Source: an uncultured Lachnospiraceae bacterium
GTDB taxonomy: Bacteria; Bacillota; Clostridia; Lachnospirales; Lachnospiraceae
Direction: 5' to 3'
Assembly: GCA_947652925.1 (NCBI GenBank)
Contig: CANTEW010000007.1
Span: 1 to 64,000 of the forward strand
Length of the DNA: 64,000 bases
The stretch's first letter is position 1. Each line of letters starts with the position of its first letter. The notes beneath the pieces are model-generated. The model saw only the letters and a list, made by a program, of their open reading frames with translations, made no database searches and was not told the DNA's origin. Of the stretch, positions 45,670 to 54,506 are shown piece after piece. Position numbers and translations under genes: made by a program.

Positions 45670-45705
45670 TTTATGCTCCTCTCCTAAAAACATCGTTCCA
45701 AGAGA

Positions 45706-46611
45706 TTATAGCACAGCCAGCCCCACACCGCAAGAAAAGTACCATGGATCCATGGAAACGACCTGGCCGTCCGGGAGAAGGACCGTGATCTTAAGACAGT
45801 TCATGCCTTTTTGCAAAAATGTGTCCACAGGTATCATACAGCCATCCTCCCACCTGTAAGCTGATTCCCTATGGTTGACTGCACAGGAGAGTACACAGAC
45901 CTCCTGCTCCCCCTCCAGCCGGACAGCAAGGTCACCCCTGTCCGAAAGACGGGCGAGATCTTCATGGACAAAGCGGATCGGTGGTCCTTTTTTATCTCCT
46001 GCCCTTTCATCTTCTGCCTTTCTGTCTCTCCTCTCCTGCTCCTGTGTCCTCTCCCCATCAGATCCCTGTCCTCCTTCCATCTCCTGTCCCTCCTGCTGCA
46101 CATCCCTGCTCATCTCCGGCTCTTCCTGTATGATCTGCGTGGCCTCCTGTCCGCTGTCCTCCTGTAAGATCACTCCCATCCTGGACTCCTCCGGCATAAG
46201 ATCTATCTCTCCTCCCACCGCCTCCTCCGGCTGTACGGACGGCCACACCCCCGTCTCCTGTGCCGCAGTCACAGTCTCCTCTTCTAAAAACGGCTCCCAT
46301 TCCCCGAAAGAAGGCTCCGGCGTTTCCGTCTGCTGCGCACCTTCCCCCGTCTGTCCCTCCTCAACAGGGATCGTCTCTGTCTGCACAGGCGGGGCCTCTC
46401 CCTGTTCTTCATGATCTTCATGAACATCTTTTTCCGGGGAAGACTCTATCGCTGTCTCTGTCTCCGTTCCTGCCCCTGTCCTCTCCCCTGTACCTTCTTT
46501 CTGCTCCACCTGTATCTGGAACCCTCCCATATCTACAAAACTGGCCCTCACCTGCTGCGCACAGGCCAGGCTCACAAGTATGAGACTGATCCACATCCAC
46601 GTTTTTTTCAT
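45706..46611 (-). CDS. Secreted protein with long acidic disordered region
   Basis: 301 residues. MKKTWMWISLILVSLACAQQ followed by VRASF is a Sec signal peptide. Residues about 33-205 are very rich in Glu, Gln, Thr and Gly with almost no predicted order. The last 90 residues look folded, with four Cys (VCVLSCAV, GCMIP, MNCLKITVLLPDG); the pattern resembles a bacterial Ig-like beta-sandwich, but I recognise no family. It begins one base after the kinase stop codon, so the two are almost certainly expressed together. Substrate of, ligand for, or partner of the kinase's outer domain are all possible. Confidence 0.8.
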   Translation of the reverse strand: MKKTWMWISLILVSLACAQQVRASFVDMGGFQIQVEQKEGTGERTGAGTETETAIESSPEKDVHEDHEEQGEAPPVQTETIPVEEGQTGEGAQQTETPEPSFGEWEPFLEEETVTAAQETGVWPSVQPEEAVGGEIDLMPEESRMGVILQEDSGQEATQIIQEEPEMSRDVQQEGQEMEGGQGSDGERTQEQERRDRKAEDERAGDKKGPPIRFVHEDLARLSDRGDLAVRLEGEQEVCVLSCAVNHRESAYRWEDGCMIPVDTFLQKGMNCLKITVLLPDGQVVSMDPWYFSCGVGLAVL

Positions 46612-46612
46612 A

Positions 46613-47854
46613 TCATCCCCCCATTTCCTCTATACGTTTTACCCATATCTGATAATTATACCCTTCCTTATCCCAGACCATCCGCTCGCCCCTCTCATAC
46701 AGCTGTTTGAGCTTTCCCCCGTCTGCGCCTGTCTCCAGGAGCAGACAGCCATAACTACCATAGCACTCTCCCGAATGGGGATATGATCCCAACAGTTCCT
46801 GATACACGCCTTTTGCCCCCGCCGTATCTCCCATCTTCCAGTACCCCCAGGCCAGCAGCAGGCCGCTGCGCAGCTCCCACTCCCGCTGGTGGGCTTTTCT
46901 GTAAAGCTCTTCCAATCCCCCGACGATCTCACTGAGCTGCCGCTGTCGGAGTGTCTCCTCCTGTATCCCGGCAGCCCGTCCCAGATCTTCCGCCAAACTC
47001 GTCAAGCGTCCCCCACTGTCCTCATCCTGGCCAGATAGCTCCTTTTGCACTCCTGCCTTCGCATGCGACCCTGACCCATAGTCCTCCATCCGCCCTTTCC
47101 CGGCTGAATATCCCGCCACAACACAGACGGCCAGGGCACCGGACAAGAGAAACACTATCCGGCGGCTCTCTTTCCTTCTTTTCATGCTTTCCAGACATCG
47201 CTCTAACTCCTGCACGTTTTGATAACGCTTCCCCGGACACGGCTGGCAGCATTTATCCAAAACCCTCCTCCACCCCCTCCCGGCCTGGCTGCCCAGGAGA
47301 AGGCTCCACGTTTTTCCAAAAGAATAGATATCAGAACAGCAGGTCACTCTGCCCTCCCTCAGTTCCGGCGCCGCGTACCTGGGCGTGCCTTCGCAGGCCC
47401 CTCTGTATCTGCCTGCCCCGGCACCAAAATCCACCAAAAACAATCGTCCCTGCGGGGTCACTATGAGATTTTCCGGTTTCAGGTCCCCATGGATATAAGG
47501 CGGCTTTGATCCATGCAGATAAGCGAGGACCTGGCACAGATCGAGAGCAAGATCCAACATCCTGCCCGCAGACACATCCCCAGATCCATACAGTTCCCGC
47601 AGGTTTTTGCCGGATATATGATCCATGACCAGCCACATCTTCCCCTGTTCTTCCAGAAAATCCACCACCCGGGGGATCATTGGATGTTCCAAAGACTTTA
47701 ATACAGCCCCCTCCTGCCTGGCCCCTGCATCCAGCACCTTTACCGCCCACTGCTTCCCAAGCTTCAAGTCCCTGGCAAGATAGACACTGCCCCTCCCGCC
47801 CTGGCCTATCTTCTCCAGAAGGACATATTTTTTCCCTACCACTCTTCCGATCAA
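46613..47854 (-). CDS. Transmembrane serine/threonine protein kinase with outer TPR-like region
   Basis: 413 residues. Kinase domain 1-225: GQGGRGSVYLARD (Gly loop), WAVKVLDA (ATP Lys), catalytic loop IHGDLKPENLIV (HGD instead of HRD), and VDFGAGAG (DFG). One membrane segment at about 232-250 (IVFLLSGALAVCVVAGY) puts the rest outside. The outer part, about 160 residues, has TPR-like helices (LLLAWGYWKMGDTAGAKGVY). PASTA repeats, typical of PrkC/Stk, are absent. The start is a TTG with GAGGTG five bases upstream; a stop codon lies eight codons earlier. First gene of the operon with the secreted protein, HAD and CPBP genes. Confidence 0.87.
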   Translation of the reverse strand: MIGRVVGKKYVLLEKIGQGGRGSVYLARDLKLGKQWAVKVLDAGARQEGAVLKSLEHPMIPRVVDFLEEQGKMWLVMDHISGKNLRELYGSGDVSAGRMLDLALDLCQVLAYLHGSKPPYIHGDLKPENLIVTPQGRLFLVDFGAGAGRYRGACEGTPRYAAPELREGRVTCCSDIYSFGKTWSLLLGSQAGRGWRRVLDKCCQPCPGKRYQNVQELERCLESMKRRKESRRIVFLLSGALAVCVVAGYSAGKGRMEDYGSGSHAKAGVQKELSGQDEDSGGRLTSLAEDLGRAAGIQEETLRQRQLSEIVGGLEELYRKAHQREWELRSGLLLAWGYWKMGDTAGAKGVYQELLGSYPHSGECYGSYGCLLLETGADGGKLKQLYERGERMVWDKEGYNYQIWVKRIEEMGG

Positions 47855-47911
47855 ACTGCACCTCAGACATATCTTTCATCAACATTTGTTCCGATCCATC
47901 CATGGGGATAT

Positions 47912-47975
47912 CCGTCTGAACAGACGGCTCGCGACCTTTAGATATAGTATATCTCCTCCCAGACGGATCTGCAAA
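47912..47975 (-). promoter_or_regulatory. Promoter and leader hairpin of the kinase operon
   Basis: Minus strand TTGCAG (47970-47975), 17-base spacer, TATACT (47947-47952). In the leader, CCGTCTG-TT-CAGACGG (47912-47927) forms a perfect 7-bp palindrome, and CAGACGG occurs again within the promoter spacer (47961-47967). The repeated heptamer could be an operator. Confidence 0.6.
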
Positions 47976-47997
47976 TAAATTATTTATTAAAAACAAC

Positions 47998-48044
47998 TAA
48001 AATAAGGCCGTGGGAAACTGGTGATACCCGGCCTCCCACAGCCT
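47998..48044 (-). terminator. Terminator of the zinc alcohol dehydrogenase gene
   Basis: Minus strand GGCTGTGGGA pairs with TCCCACGGCC (one G-T), with a 19-base loop, followed by TTATTTTAG. Confidence 0.65.
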
Positions 48045-48073
48045 GTAAGATAAATATGATATTTCTAAAAAGA

Positions 48074-49135
48074 TCATCCTTTTGCGTCTTTAGAGATCCG
48101 TATCACGCCTTTGACGATATCTGCTTTATGATGGATGCTGTGATCCATCCCTTTTTGTACATCATCCAGGTCAAAGATATCTGTGACGATGCCTTTCAAG
48201 TTGACTTTCCCCGCAGCCACCGCTTCGATCGCCATGGGATAGATATGGCGGTAACGGAATACGGTCTTGAACGTCAGCTCTTTATCAAGAGCCAGGCTCA
48301 TGGGCAATGTCATCTCCCCGCTGGCGCTGTAACCCACCAGGACGATCGTCGCACCTTTCTTGGTCATGTGTATGGTCTGCGCGGCTGTCACCTGGGAGCC
48401 AGCTGTCTCAATGGCCAGGTCACATCCTTTTCCGCCTGTGTACTTTAAGACTTCTTCCACAGCATCCTTATCTTTGCCATTGATCACACCGTCCGCGCCC
48501 AATTCCAGAGCTTTTTCCAGACGCTTGTCCATCACGTCCACCACATAGACGCTTGACACGCCCATGGCTTTCAGAGCCATCATGCTCACCAGGCCGATGC
48601 ATCCCGCGCCCATGACGACTGCTGTCTGCCCCGCCTGTGCGCCGCCCTGCATCGCCGCATGGAACCCAACGGCCAAAGGCTCGATCAGAGCGCCCTCCAA
48701 CGTACTCACATTATCCGGGAGCTTGAAGCACAGGTCCGCCTCATGAGCCACATATTCCTGGAACACCCCGTCGATCGGAGGCGTGGCAAAAAAGACCACA
48801 TCCGGGCACAGATTGTATCTGCCTGTCTTGCAGAACTCGCAATGCCCACAGGTCTTCCCCGGCTCCAGCGCCACCCGATCGCCCACTTTCAGATGCTGCA
48901 CATCTTCTCCCACTTCCACTACAACACCGCCGGGTTCATGGCCCAGTACAAAGGGAGGTTCTACCACATTCGCACCGATGGCACCCGCCTCATAATAATG
49001 AAGATCCGAACCGCAGATGCCCACGTATTCCAGTTTTACCAATACTTCATCAGCAGCAGGCGTTGGGATATCCCGCTCTTCAAAACCCATCTTTCCCACA
49101 CCCTGCATCACTGCGACTTTCATCTTACCTTCCAT
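48074..49135 (-). CDS. Zinc-dependent medium-chain alcohol/polyol dehydrogenase
   Basis: 353 residues, sorbitol/xylitol-dehydrogenase-like. Catalytic Zn ligands: Cys in GICGSDLHYYEAG and His-Glu in VLGHEPGGVV. Structural Zn Cys set: CGHCEFCKTGRYNLC. Rossmann motif GAGCIGLVSMMALKAMG. Members oxidise polyols or secondary alcohols with NAD(P); the substrate is uncertain. Start at ATG 49135, eight bases after GAAGGAGG. Single gene with its own promoter and terminator. Confidence 0.9.
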   Translation of the reverse strand: MEGKMKVAVMQGVGKMGFEERDIPTPAADEVLVKLEYVGICGSDLHYYEAGAIGANVVEPPFVLGHEPGGVVVEVGEDVQHLKVGDRVALEPGKTCGHCEFCKTGRYNLCPDVVFFATPPIDGVFQEYVAHEADLCFKLPDNVSTLEGALIEPLAVGFHAAMQGGAQAGQTAVVMGAGCIGLVSMMALKAMGVSSVYVVDVMDKRLEKALELGADGVINGKDKDAVEEVLKYTGGKGCDLAIETAGSQVTAAQTIHMTKKGATIVLVGYSASGEMTLPMSLALDKELTFKTVFRYRHIYPMAIEAVAAGKVNLKGIVTDIFDLDDVQKGMDHSIHHKADIVKGVIRISKDAKG

Positions 49136-49191
49136 CAACAGATCCTCCTTCAGAGCAAAAACTTTTTTAAACATTTTATTTAAGTAGCACC

Positions 49192-49220
49192 ATTATCCCT
49201 CTAAACAGACAGAAAGTCAA
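49192..49220 (-). promoter_or_regulatory. Sigma-A promoter of the zinc dehydrogenase gene
   Basis: Minus strand TTGACT, 17-base spacer, GATAAT, about 57 bases before the ATG. It overlaps the region just after the SEC-C gene stop. Confidence 0.65.
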
Positions 49221-49223
49221 CGT

Positions 49224-51227
49224 CTACTCCTTTTTTCCACAACATTTTTTATATTTTTTTCCGCTCCCGCAGGGACAGGGATCGTTGCGCCCGATCTTGG
49301 GGATCCCTCTCCTGTATGTGGCGCCCAGGCTCTTTTGCTCCCGCTCCCGGATCATCTCTGACAGGGCAGACAGACTGGGATCCCCAGCTGCTGCAGCATA
49401 TGCCTCCTGGACCTTTCTGACTGTATCCTGCGCCTGTCTGTAACTGCCGCCGGCCATCTGGCAGAGCGCCAGCATATAGGAGAGCTCCAGGTTCCCTTCC
49501 GGCAGGGCGTTCAAGATATCCTCCATCTGCACCTGCGCCCTCTGTATAAAAGATATCCGATAAGTCTCGTAAAGCCTGTACTGTATCTCTTCCGGCATCT
49601 GATAGATATGGGTATCCCAACTGATCTGATCCTTTGACAGCCTTTTTCGAAAGACCGGGAGGGATGCGGGCCGTTTCCCTGTCAGTTCCTTATATCCATT
49701 GCGCGAATATCCTTTTAACACGAAAAGCCCCGCATCCATACAGATATCCATCACCGCCAGCCAAAGCTCCACCCAGGATGCCGATACTTCCGGCGGGAAG
49801 ACATCGCAGACATTTTCTATCAGATCTGTGGCTGTCGCCCCGCACAGGGCATCCAGACGTTGTTCTTCCATCCACAGGCTCAGTTCCTCATCCTCCAGCC
49901 CCACAACGTTTTTCATATATTCTATATAGAGCGCCCAGCACTCTTCGGCCCAGATCATGCCTTCTTGCCGCCTTGCCAGCTCTTTCCCTAGAATCTTCCT
50001 GTATCCGATCTCCTCATCGATCTGGAAAAAATGCGCCATCGACTTCTCCACGTTGATCTCGCTCAGCATCGCATACCGCGGCCCGCCTTCTCTCTCCAAC
50101 GTCCGGATATACCCGTTAAACCTGCCGTACCAGTACAACAGACGGAAAAAATCTTCCCTCTCAAGATCCAGGCCCCAGATATCCCTGCACATATCATGAC
50201 ACGCGTCTATTTCCATGATCCCATAGGCCTGCAGGCAGTCCAGGATCTTCCCTCCATCCTGACGTATCTTCCGGCAGATCATCCCCCAATCCCTGTCCCT
50301 TAGCAGATCGATGACTGTCCCAGCGCCCTGGGCGAGGGCGTAGGAGGCTGTCTTTCCCTTCGGATCCTCCGCTATATGCACCTCCATGAGTCCCAGCACC
50401 ATGTACTTATCGACTGCAAGCTCTTCTGTACCCGATGCCAGACTGCCCTCGGGCCTCTCACAAAATCTCAGTAATCCCTGGAATTCCTCTGCGTCCAGGA
50501 CATACAGCAGATATTCCGGATGGCGCACGAACTCATTATAGACAGTCTCTGCGGACCTCTTCTTATCCCAGCTGGACTTTGTGGGTATCTGCAGATATCT
50601 ACAATAATCCTTTATCTCCCGCAGGCTGAGATCCTGCAGCACTTCCACACAGCTCCTGCCTGCCGCCGCCTTTTCCTCATGCCGGTCCTTCCCATAGCTA
50701 AAATATCCCCATTCACGGATCCTGCCCGCCATCTTAGACGGCCTTGAATGCCTGCTCTTTACCTGGACCGGCGCCGGTCCCTCCGCAGGCAGGACAAATT
50801 CCATCTTCGCCAGCAGACGGTCCGCGCCCTCCAGCGAAAACTCCCCGCCCCCGGGATCCTCCCCTTTTGCCCTCACGATGGTGGCAGAACGCAGATCATA
50901 ATCTTCCTGTACTTTTTCCAGTATTATCTTATATTTCCGATCCATCCCCAGATCATACGTGTAACGTATCCATTTGTTTATGTAGATAAAATCGTCCACC
51001 TGAGATCCATCTTCCGGCAGATCACCCCTCTCCAACGCCCTCTCATCTGTCACACGCACCGTATCCTGAGAAAATGTAAAAGCGTGCGGCCGCTGACCCT
51101 CCCAGCCGAAAGCGACCTGGAGGATCCTGTGCAGATCCCCGAAACTGATCTTCTCCGGGATCGTGATCCGCCTCCAGACCGGAGGGGATGTATCTTCAGC
51201 CGTTACTTTGATAACGTATCCGCTCAT
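49224..51227 (-). CDS. Plasmid pRiA4b ORF-3-like / SEC-C domain protein
   Basis: 667 residues. The N-terminal 150 residues match the pRiA4b ORF-3-like domain ([34 protein letters not shown]). A long middle of mixed helices (about 190-580) is not recognised. The C-terminus [20 protein letters not shown] is a complete SEC-C zinc motif, as in SecA and many proteins of unknown role. No membrane segment or signal peptide. The ATG at 51227 is preferred over a TTG four codons upstream. Function unknown; nucleic-acid or ribosome association through SEC-C is a guess. Confidence 0.83.
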   Translation of the reverse strand: MSGYVIKVTAEDTSPPVWRRITIPEKISFGDLHRILQVAFGWEGQRPHAFTFSQDTVRVTDERALERGDLPEDGSQVDDFIYINKWIRYTYDLGMDRKYKIILEKVQEDYDLRSATIVRAKGEDPGGGEFSLEGADRLLAKMEFVLPAEGPAPVQVKSRHSRPSKMAGRIREWGYFSYGKDRHEEKAAAGRSCVEVLQDLSLREIKDYCRYLQIPTKSSWDKKRSAETVYNEFVRHPEYLLYVLDAEEFQGLLRFCERPEGSLASGTEELAVDKYMVLGLMEVHIAEDPKGKTASYALAQGAGTVIDLLRDRDWGMICRKIRQDGGKILDCLQAYGIMEIDACHDMCRDIWGLDLEREDFFRLLYWYGRFNGYIRTLEREGGPRYAMLSEINVEKSMAHFFQIDEEIGYRKILGKELARRQEGMIWAEECWALYIEYMKNVVGLEDEELSLWMEEQRLDALCGATATDLIENVCDVFPPEVSASWVELWLAVMDICMDAGLFVLKGYSRNGYKELTGKRPASLPVFRKRLSKDQISWDTHIYQMPEEIQYRLYETYRISFIQRAQVQMEDILNALPEGNLELSYMLALCQMAGGSYRQAQDTVRKVQEAYAAAAGDPSLSALSEMIREREQKSLGATYRRGIPKIGRNDPCPCGSGKKYKKCCGKKE

Positions 51228-51275
51228 GTTTATTACCAAGCCTCTCCTTCATTTACGCATTGACTGCTTACCTAC

Positions 51276-51304
51276 ATTGTACCATACTCCCGCGAGATAA
51301 ACAA
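51276..51304 (-). promoter_or_regulatory. Sigma-A promoter of the SEC-C protein gene
   Basis: Minus strand TTGTTT, 17-base spacer, TACAAT, about 49 bases before the ATG. Confidence 0.6.
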
Positions 51305-51341
51305 ACCTGACCGGCTGACAGATCTTACCTGCCCGCCGGTC
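51303..51341 (-). terminator. Terminator of the MFS-acetyltransferase operon
   Basis: Minus strand GACCGGC pairs with GCCGGTC, with an inner CAG/CTG extension, followed by AGGTTTGTTT. It overlaps the -35 region of the next promoter. Confidence 0.5.
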
Positions 51342-51345
51342 ATTT

Positions 51346-51957
51346 TCAGATGCTCTCCATATGGATCTTCCTGTCTTTAAAATAATACTCCCTGTCATGC
51401 TCATCGATCTTCCGGAGTACCCTGCAGGGATCCCCCACTGCCACCACACCGCCCGGGATATCTTTCGTCACCACACTCCCAGCCCCTATGACTGTATCAT
51501 CCCCTATGGTGACCCTCGGCACGATCACGGCACCTGCCCCGATCCAGCAGTTCCTCCCAATGCGTACAGGAAAATTGTACTGATACCCTTTTTCCCGCAA
51601 TCCCGGCAAGATCGGATGCCCCGCTGTAGCCACTGTGACGTTCGGCCCAAACATGGTATAGTCACCCACATAGATATAGGTATCATCCACTAACGTCAGA
51701 TTAAAATTCGCGTAGACATGTTTTCCAAAATAGACATGGCGTCCGCCAAAATTTGCATGAAAAGGAGGCTCTATATAACATCCCTCCCCGATCTGGGCAA
51801 ACATCTCCTTGAGCAGCTGTTCCCTCTTCTCTTTTTCCGACGGCCGGGTCCTATTGTAATCGTAAAGTTTTTCCAGACAGCGTGTCTGCAGATCCACCAG
51901 TCCCCCCTGCATAGGGTCATAGAGTTCCCCGCTGTGCATCTTTTCGTAGATATCCAT
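51346..51957 (-). CDS. Maltose/galactoside O-acetyltransferase family protein
   Basis: 203 residues, left-handed beta-helix (hexapeptide) acetyltransferase. The N-terminal mac domain reads EKMHSGELYDPMQGGLVDL, and the active-site region GHPILP with IGRNCWIGAGAVIVPRVTIG follows. Uses acetyl-CoA to acetylate sugars; probably a detoxification or envelope role. Its start overlaps the end of the MFS gene by 41 bases, so the two are coupled. Confidence 0.92.
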   Translation of the reverse strand: MDIYEKMHSGELYDPMQGGLVDLQTRCLEKLYDYNRTRPSEKEKREQLLKEMFAQIGEGCYIEPPFHANFGGRHVYFGKHVYANFNLTLVDDTYIYVGDYTMFGPNVTVATAGHPILPGLREKGYQYNFPVRIGRNCWIGAGAVIVPRVTIGDDTVIGAGSVVTKDIPGGVVAVGDPCRVLRKIDEHDREYYFKDRKIHMESI

Positions 51958-53134
51958 CTTTCTCGTCCCCCTTTTCTCTCATTTTGATCAGCAGCGCAGC
52001 CATGACTATCACGCAAAACACAAGGTTGACGGCCATGCCCGCCCGCAGGCCAAACACATCATCCACGATCCCTATCAGATAAGGGCCGACCATCCCTCCC
52101 AGACCCCCCATGGCAAAAAAACACCCGAGCAGCGTACCGGGGTTTTTGGAGGGTATCCCGGAGACCACCGTTGTGGATGTGGGAAAAATGATCGAAAACC
52201 CAAAACCTGTAAAGACCAATAAGAATGCCATGGATGGAGGGCCGAAGATCCCCCCGGCCAAAGACAGGGCCGCGATCATCGTAAAGAGCAGCAAGCTCTC
52301 CATATGCCCCACCCGATCCACAAACAGACTGCCCGCCAGACGTCCCACGGTCATCCCCACAAAATAGACCGAGAAACAGATCGAGCTGCCCGCCGCCGAC
52401 ATCATCTTGTCCTCCTGCAGAAACCCCATGAACCATGTAGCCACCCCGATCTCCGCCGCCACATATGCAAAGATCACCACATACATCAGTAAGACTTTCC
52501 TGTGGGCGATGACCGGGAGCAGCCCTTTCAGACCGATCTTCTCCGACCGTCCATCCTTTTTCTCTCCTCTTGGATACTTCATTATAATAAAATACAGCGT
52601 GATCGGCAATATGATAAATAAACTATACTGGTAAACTCTCCGCCAGGAGATCCCCATTCCCAACAGATACCCCACTGCCGCCGGGGTGAGGATGGCTCCC
52701 AGGCCGTAACACGCATTCAAGAGATTCAGGTACCGGCCGCTGCGCGCGCCCCACAGTCCCGAGAGGATATCGCTCCCGCCCAGTTCCAACGCCCCAAGCC
52801 CCAGTCCTATGAGAAAGATCGACCCAAGGGATAACAGAAGGCTGGAAGACCTTGCATAACCAGTCACACCCAGGAGCAGAGAAAGCCCCGCTGCTATGAG
52901 CGTGACCTTCTTCCCGCACAGATCGGAGAGCAGACCCGCCAAAAACGTCGCCAGGAAAAAACCGGTGTATTCACTGCATATGAGCATGCCTGCCGTCGAA
53001 TGGGCAAATCCCATATCTCGGGATAAGGCCGGGAGCGTGGCTCCTTTCATATTGTCGATAGCCCCAAATAAAAAATAACCCAGAAAACACCCTGCCGTGA
53101 TCATCCATTTCGCCTTTTTTCCCATCTTCTCCAT
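51917..53134 (-). CDS. MFS transporter
   Basis: About 405 residues, 12 membrane segments. KWMITAGCFLGYFLFGAIDN begins the first; the motif A-like loop is DLCGKKVTLIAAG. The family assignment (sugar or small-molecule MFS, FucP/YfkF-like) is general. The start is ambiguous: ATG 53134 has AGGAGG only two bases away, ATG 53125 has it eleven away; longer frames have no ribosome-binding site. It is coupled to the sugar acetyltransferase and divergent from the AraC gene, so a sugar-related substrate is plausible. Confidence 0.88.
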   Translation of the reverse strand: MEKMGKKAKWMITAGCFLGYFLFGAIDNMKGATLPALSRDMGFAHSTAGMLICSEYTGFFLATFLAGLLSDLCGKKVTLIAAGLSLLLGVTGYARSSSLLLSLGSIFLIGLGLGALELGGSDILSGLWGARSGRYLNLLNACYGLGAILTPAAVGYLLGMGISWRRVYQYSLFIILPITLYFIIMKYPRGEKKDGRSEKIGLKGLLPVIAHRKVLLMYVVIFAYVAAEIGVATWFMGFLQEDKMMSAAGSSICFSVYFVGMTVGRLAGSLFVDRVGHMESLLLFTMIAALSLAGGIFGPPSMAFLLVFTGFGFSIIFPTSTTVVSGIPSKNPGTLLGCFFAMGGLGGMVGPYLIGIVDDVFGLRAGMAVNLVFCVIVMAALLIKMREKGDEKDGYLRKDAQRGTL

Positions 53135-53251
53135 ATCCTCCTGTGATAAAAACCAACCTTTAAGATCCATATCAAAGGGTATACAATACAGGAGCATCCA
53201 AAAAAGGGAGAAACAGGATGCCCTGGAGAGATACCCTCTATATATGATCAT

Positions 53252-53292
53252 ATTATAAAAAAGTTGTGATCTCTTTCAGTATGTTGTATATT
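53252..53292. promoter_or_regulatory. Overlapping divergent promoters of the MFS and AraC genes
   Basis: Plus strand TTGTGA (53264-53269), 17-base spacer, TATATT (53287-53292) serves the AraC gene. Minus strand TATAAT (53252-53257) with ACTGAA at 17 bases serves the MFS gene. The two overlap, so they probably compete or are jointly controlled. Confidence 0.55.
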
Positions 53293-53348
53293 TATATAAC
53301 AATATTTTTTTGTCTAAAATACATATGGAGAAATGGAGAGACCAAGAG

Positions 53349-54281
53349 ATGATCCTTGACCTGAATGAAGACCATTCTGAAAACGTCCCTTACAGCTATC
53401 CTGGGCATTTTCTGTTTATCGAAGAAGACCGTCTGTCCCAGTACCCACAGTACACAGCGCTGAGCCACTGGCATGACGATGTAGAGTTCATCGCCGTCCT
53501 CTCCGGTGAGATGAGCTATAATATCAACGGCAGGGTCACCGCCCTGCACCCGGGGGAAGGCATGTTTGTCAATTCCCGCCAGTTCCACTATGGTTTCTCA
53601 AGAGAACAAAAAGAATGCGTATTCTTATGTATCCTGTTCCATCCCATGCTCCTCTGCTGCACATCAGCCATGGAACAGGCCTATGTCGCCCCGGTCTTAT
53701 CCAACACTGCTTTTCCCTGCTGGCCGCTGCACGCCGCCATCCCCTGGGAAAATAAGATCCTCCAGGCGCTCGCGCAGATGTATGGCCTCTTAGGGCAGCC
53801 GGCTTTCCCACTGCTGATACAGAGCCTGTCCTTCCAGATATGGCATGAGCTGTACACCCACGCGCCAAAAGCACCTCCAGCCGCCGCCAGATCCACCCTC
53901 CAGCTGTCTTCTCTGCGGGAGATGGTCAGCTACATCCATGAACACCATGCGGAAAAGATCTCCCTGGAGGATATCGCCGCCGTGGGGAACGTATGTAAGA
54001 GCAAATGCTGCTCCCTCTTCCGCACCTGCCTGGGCCAGACCCCTGTCAGCTACCTGATCCGATACCGCCTGGAAAAAAGCATTGAACTGATGGCCGCTAC
54101 AGATATGAACATCACCCAGATCAGCTATGAAGTGGGGTTTTCCGGGACAAGCTATTTTTCTGAGACATTCCATAAACATTTTGGATGCAGCCCCATGAGA
54201 TACCGGGAAAGACATCTCCATCCCAGGGCAAAGGATGAGACTGTGCGTCCCCGCTCTCCTGAACATCCAGAGTGTGTTTAA
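53349..54281 (+). CDS. AraC-family transcriptional regulator
   Basis: 310 residues. N-terminal cupin-like sensor (HWHDDVEFIAVLSGEMSYNI; LHPGEGMFVNSRQFHYGF) and C-terminal tandem HTH (ISLEDIAAVGNVCKSKCCSL; ITQISYEVGFSGTSYFSETF; HFGCSPMRYRE). The cupin suggests a carbohydrate or similar ligand. ATG 53349 has GGAGAG eight bases upstream, and the promoter at 53264-53292 leaves a normal leader. Earlier in-frame TTG 53310 and ATG 53325 are less likely. Probable regulator of the divergent MFS-acetyltransferase pair. Confidence 0.9.
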   Translation: MILDLNEDHSENVPYSYPGHFLFIEEDRLSQYPQYTALSHWHDDVEFIAVLSGEMSYNINGRVTALHPGEGMFVNSRQFHYGFSREQKECVFLCILFHPMLLCCTSAMEQAYVAPVLSNTAFPCWPLHAAIPWENKILQALAQMYGLLGQPAFPLLIQSLSFQIWHELYTHAPKAPPAAARSTLQLSSLREMVSYIHEHHAEKISLEDIAAVGNVCKSKCCSLFRTCLGQTPVSYLIRYRLEKSIELMAATDMNITQISYEVGFSGTSYFSETFHKHFGCSPMRYRERHLHPRAKDETVRPRSPEHPECV

Positions 54282-54392
54282 AAACCTCAAATATCCTTAG
54301 ATCATAGAAAATCTACAGATGATAGATGGATACATCCCAAAAACAGCGTCTTAAGGGGTCTGGGTGAGATCCGTGATCCCCCGGCGCTTTTG

Positions 54393-54415
54393 GTACTTTT
54401 CTCGCAGAAAAGTAC
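54393..54415. repeat. Perfect short palindrome in the AraC/LDT intergenic region
   Basis: GTACTTTTCT-CGC-AGAAAAGTAC is a 10-bp perfect stem with a 3-base loop, in the 225-base gap between convergent genes. No T-run follows, so it may be a terminator remnant, an mRNA-end structure or part of a dispersed repeat. The rest of the gap shows nothing recognisable. Confidence 0.55.
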
Positions 54416-54506
54416 ATAGAAAAATTTGACAGCGATATGGTGGCATCGGTCAGAAATTTTAACGACGCAATGGTGCGGAGCAGGCAGAGCAGGACTTTGA
54501 TCTCAT

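Noticed and set aside
47331..47996. 221-codon minus frame beside the kinase start
   Set aside because: It is another frame of the kinase gene; the kinase frame carries all catalytic motifs and a supported TTG start.
54393..54415. CRISPR-like repeat or IS end at the GTACTTTTCT palindrome
   Set aside because: Only a single copy exists in the window, without spacing or target duplication.
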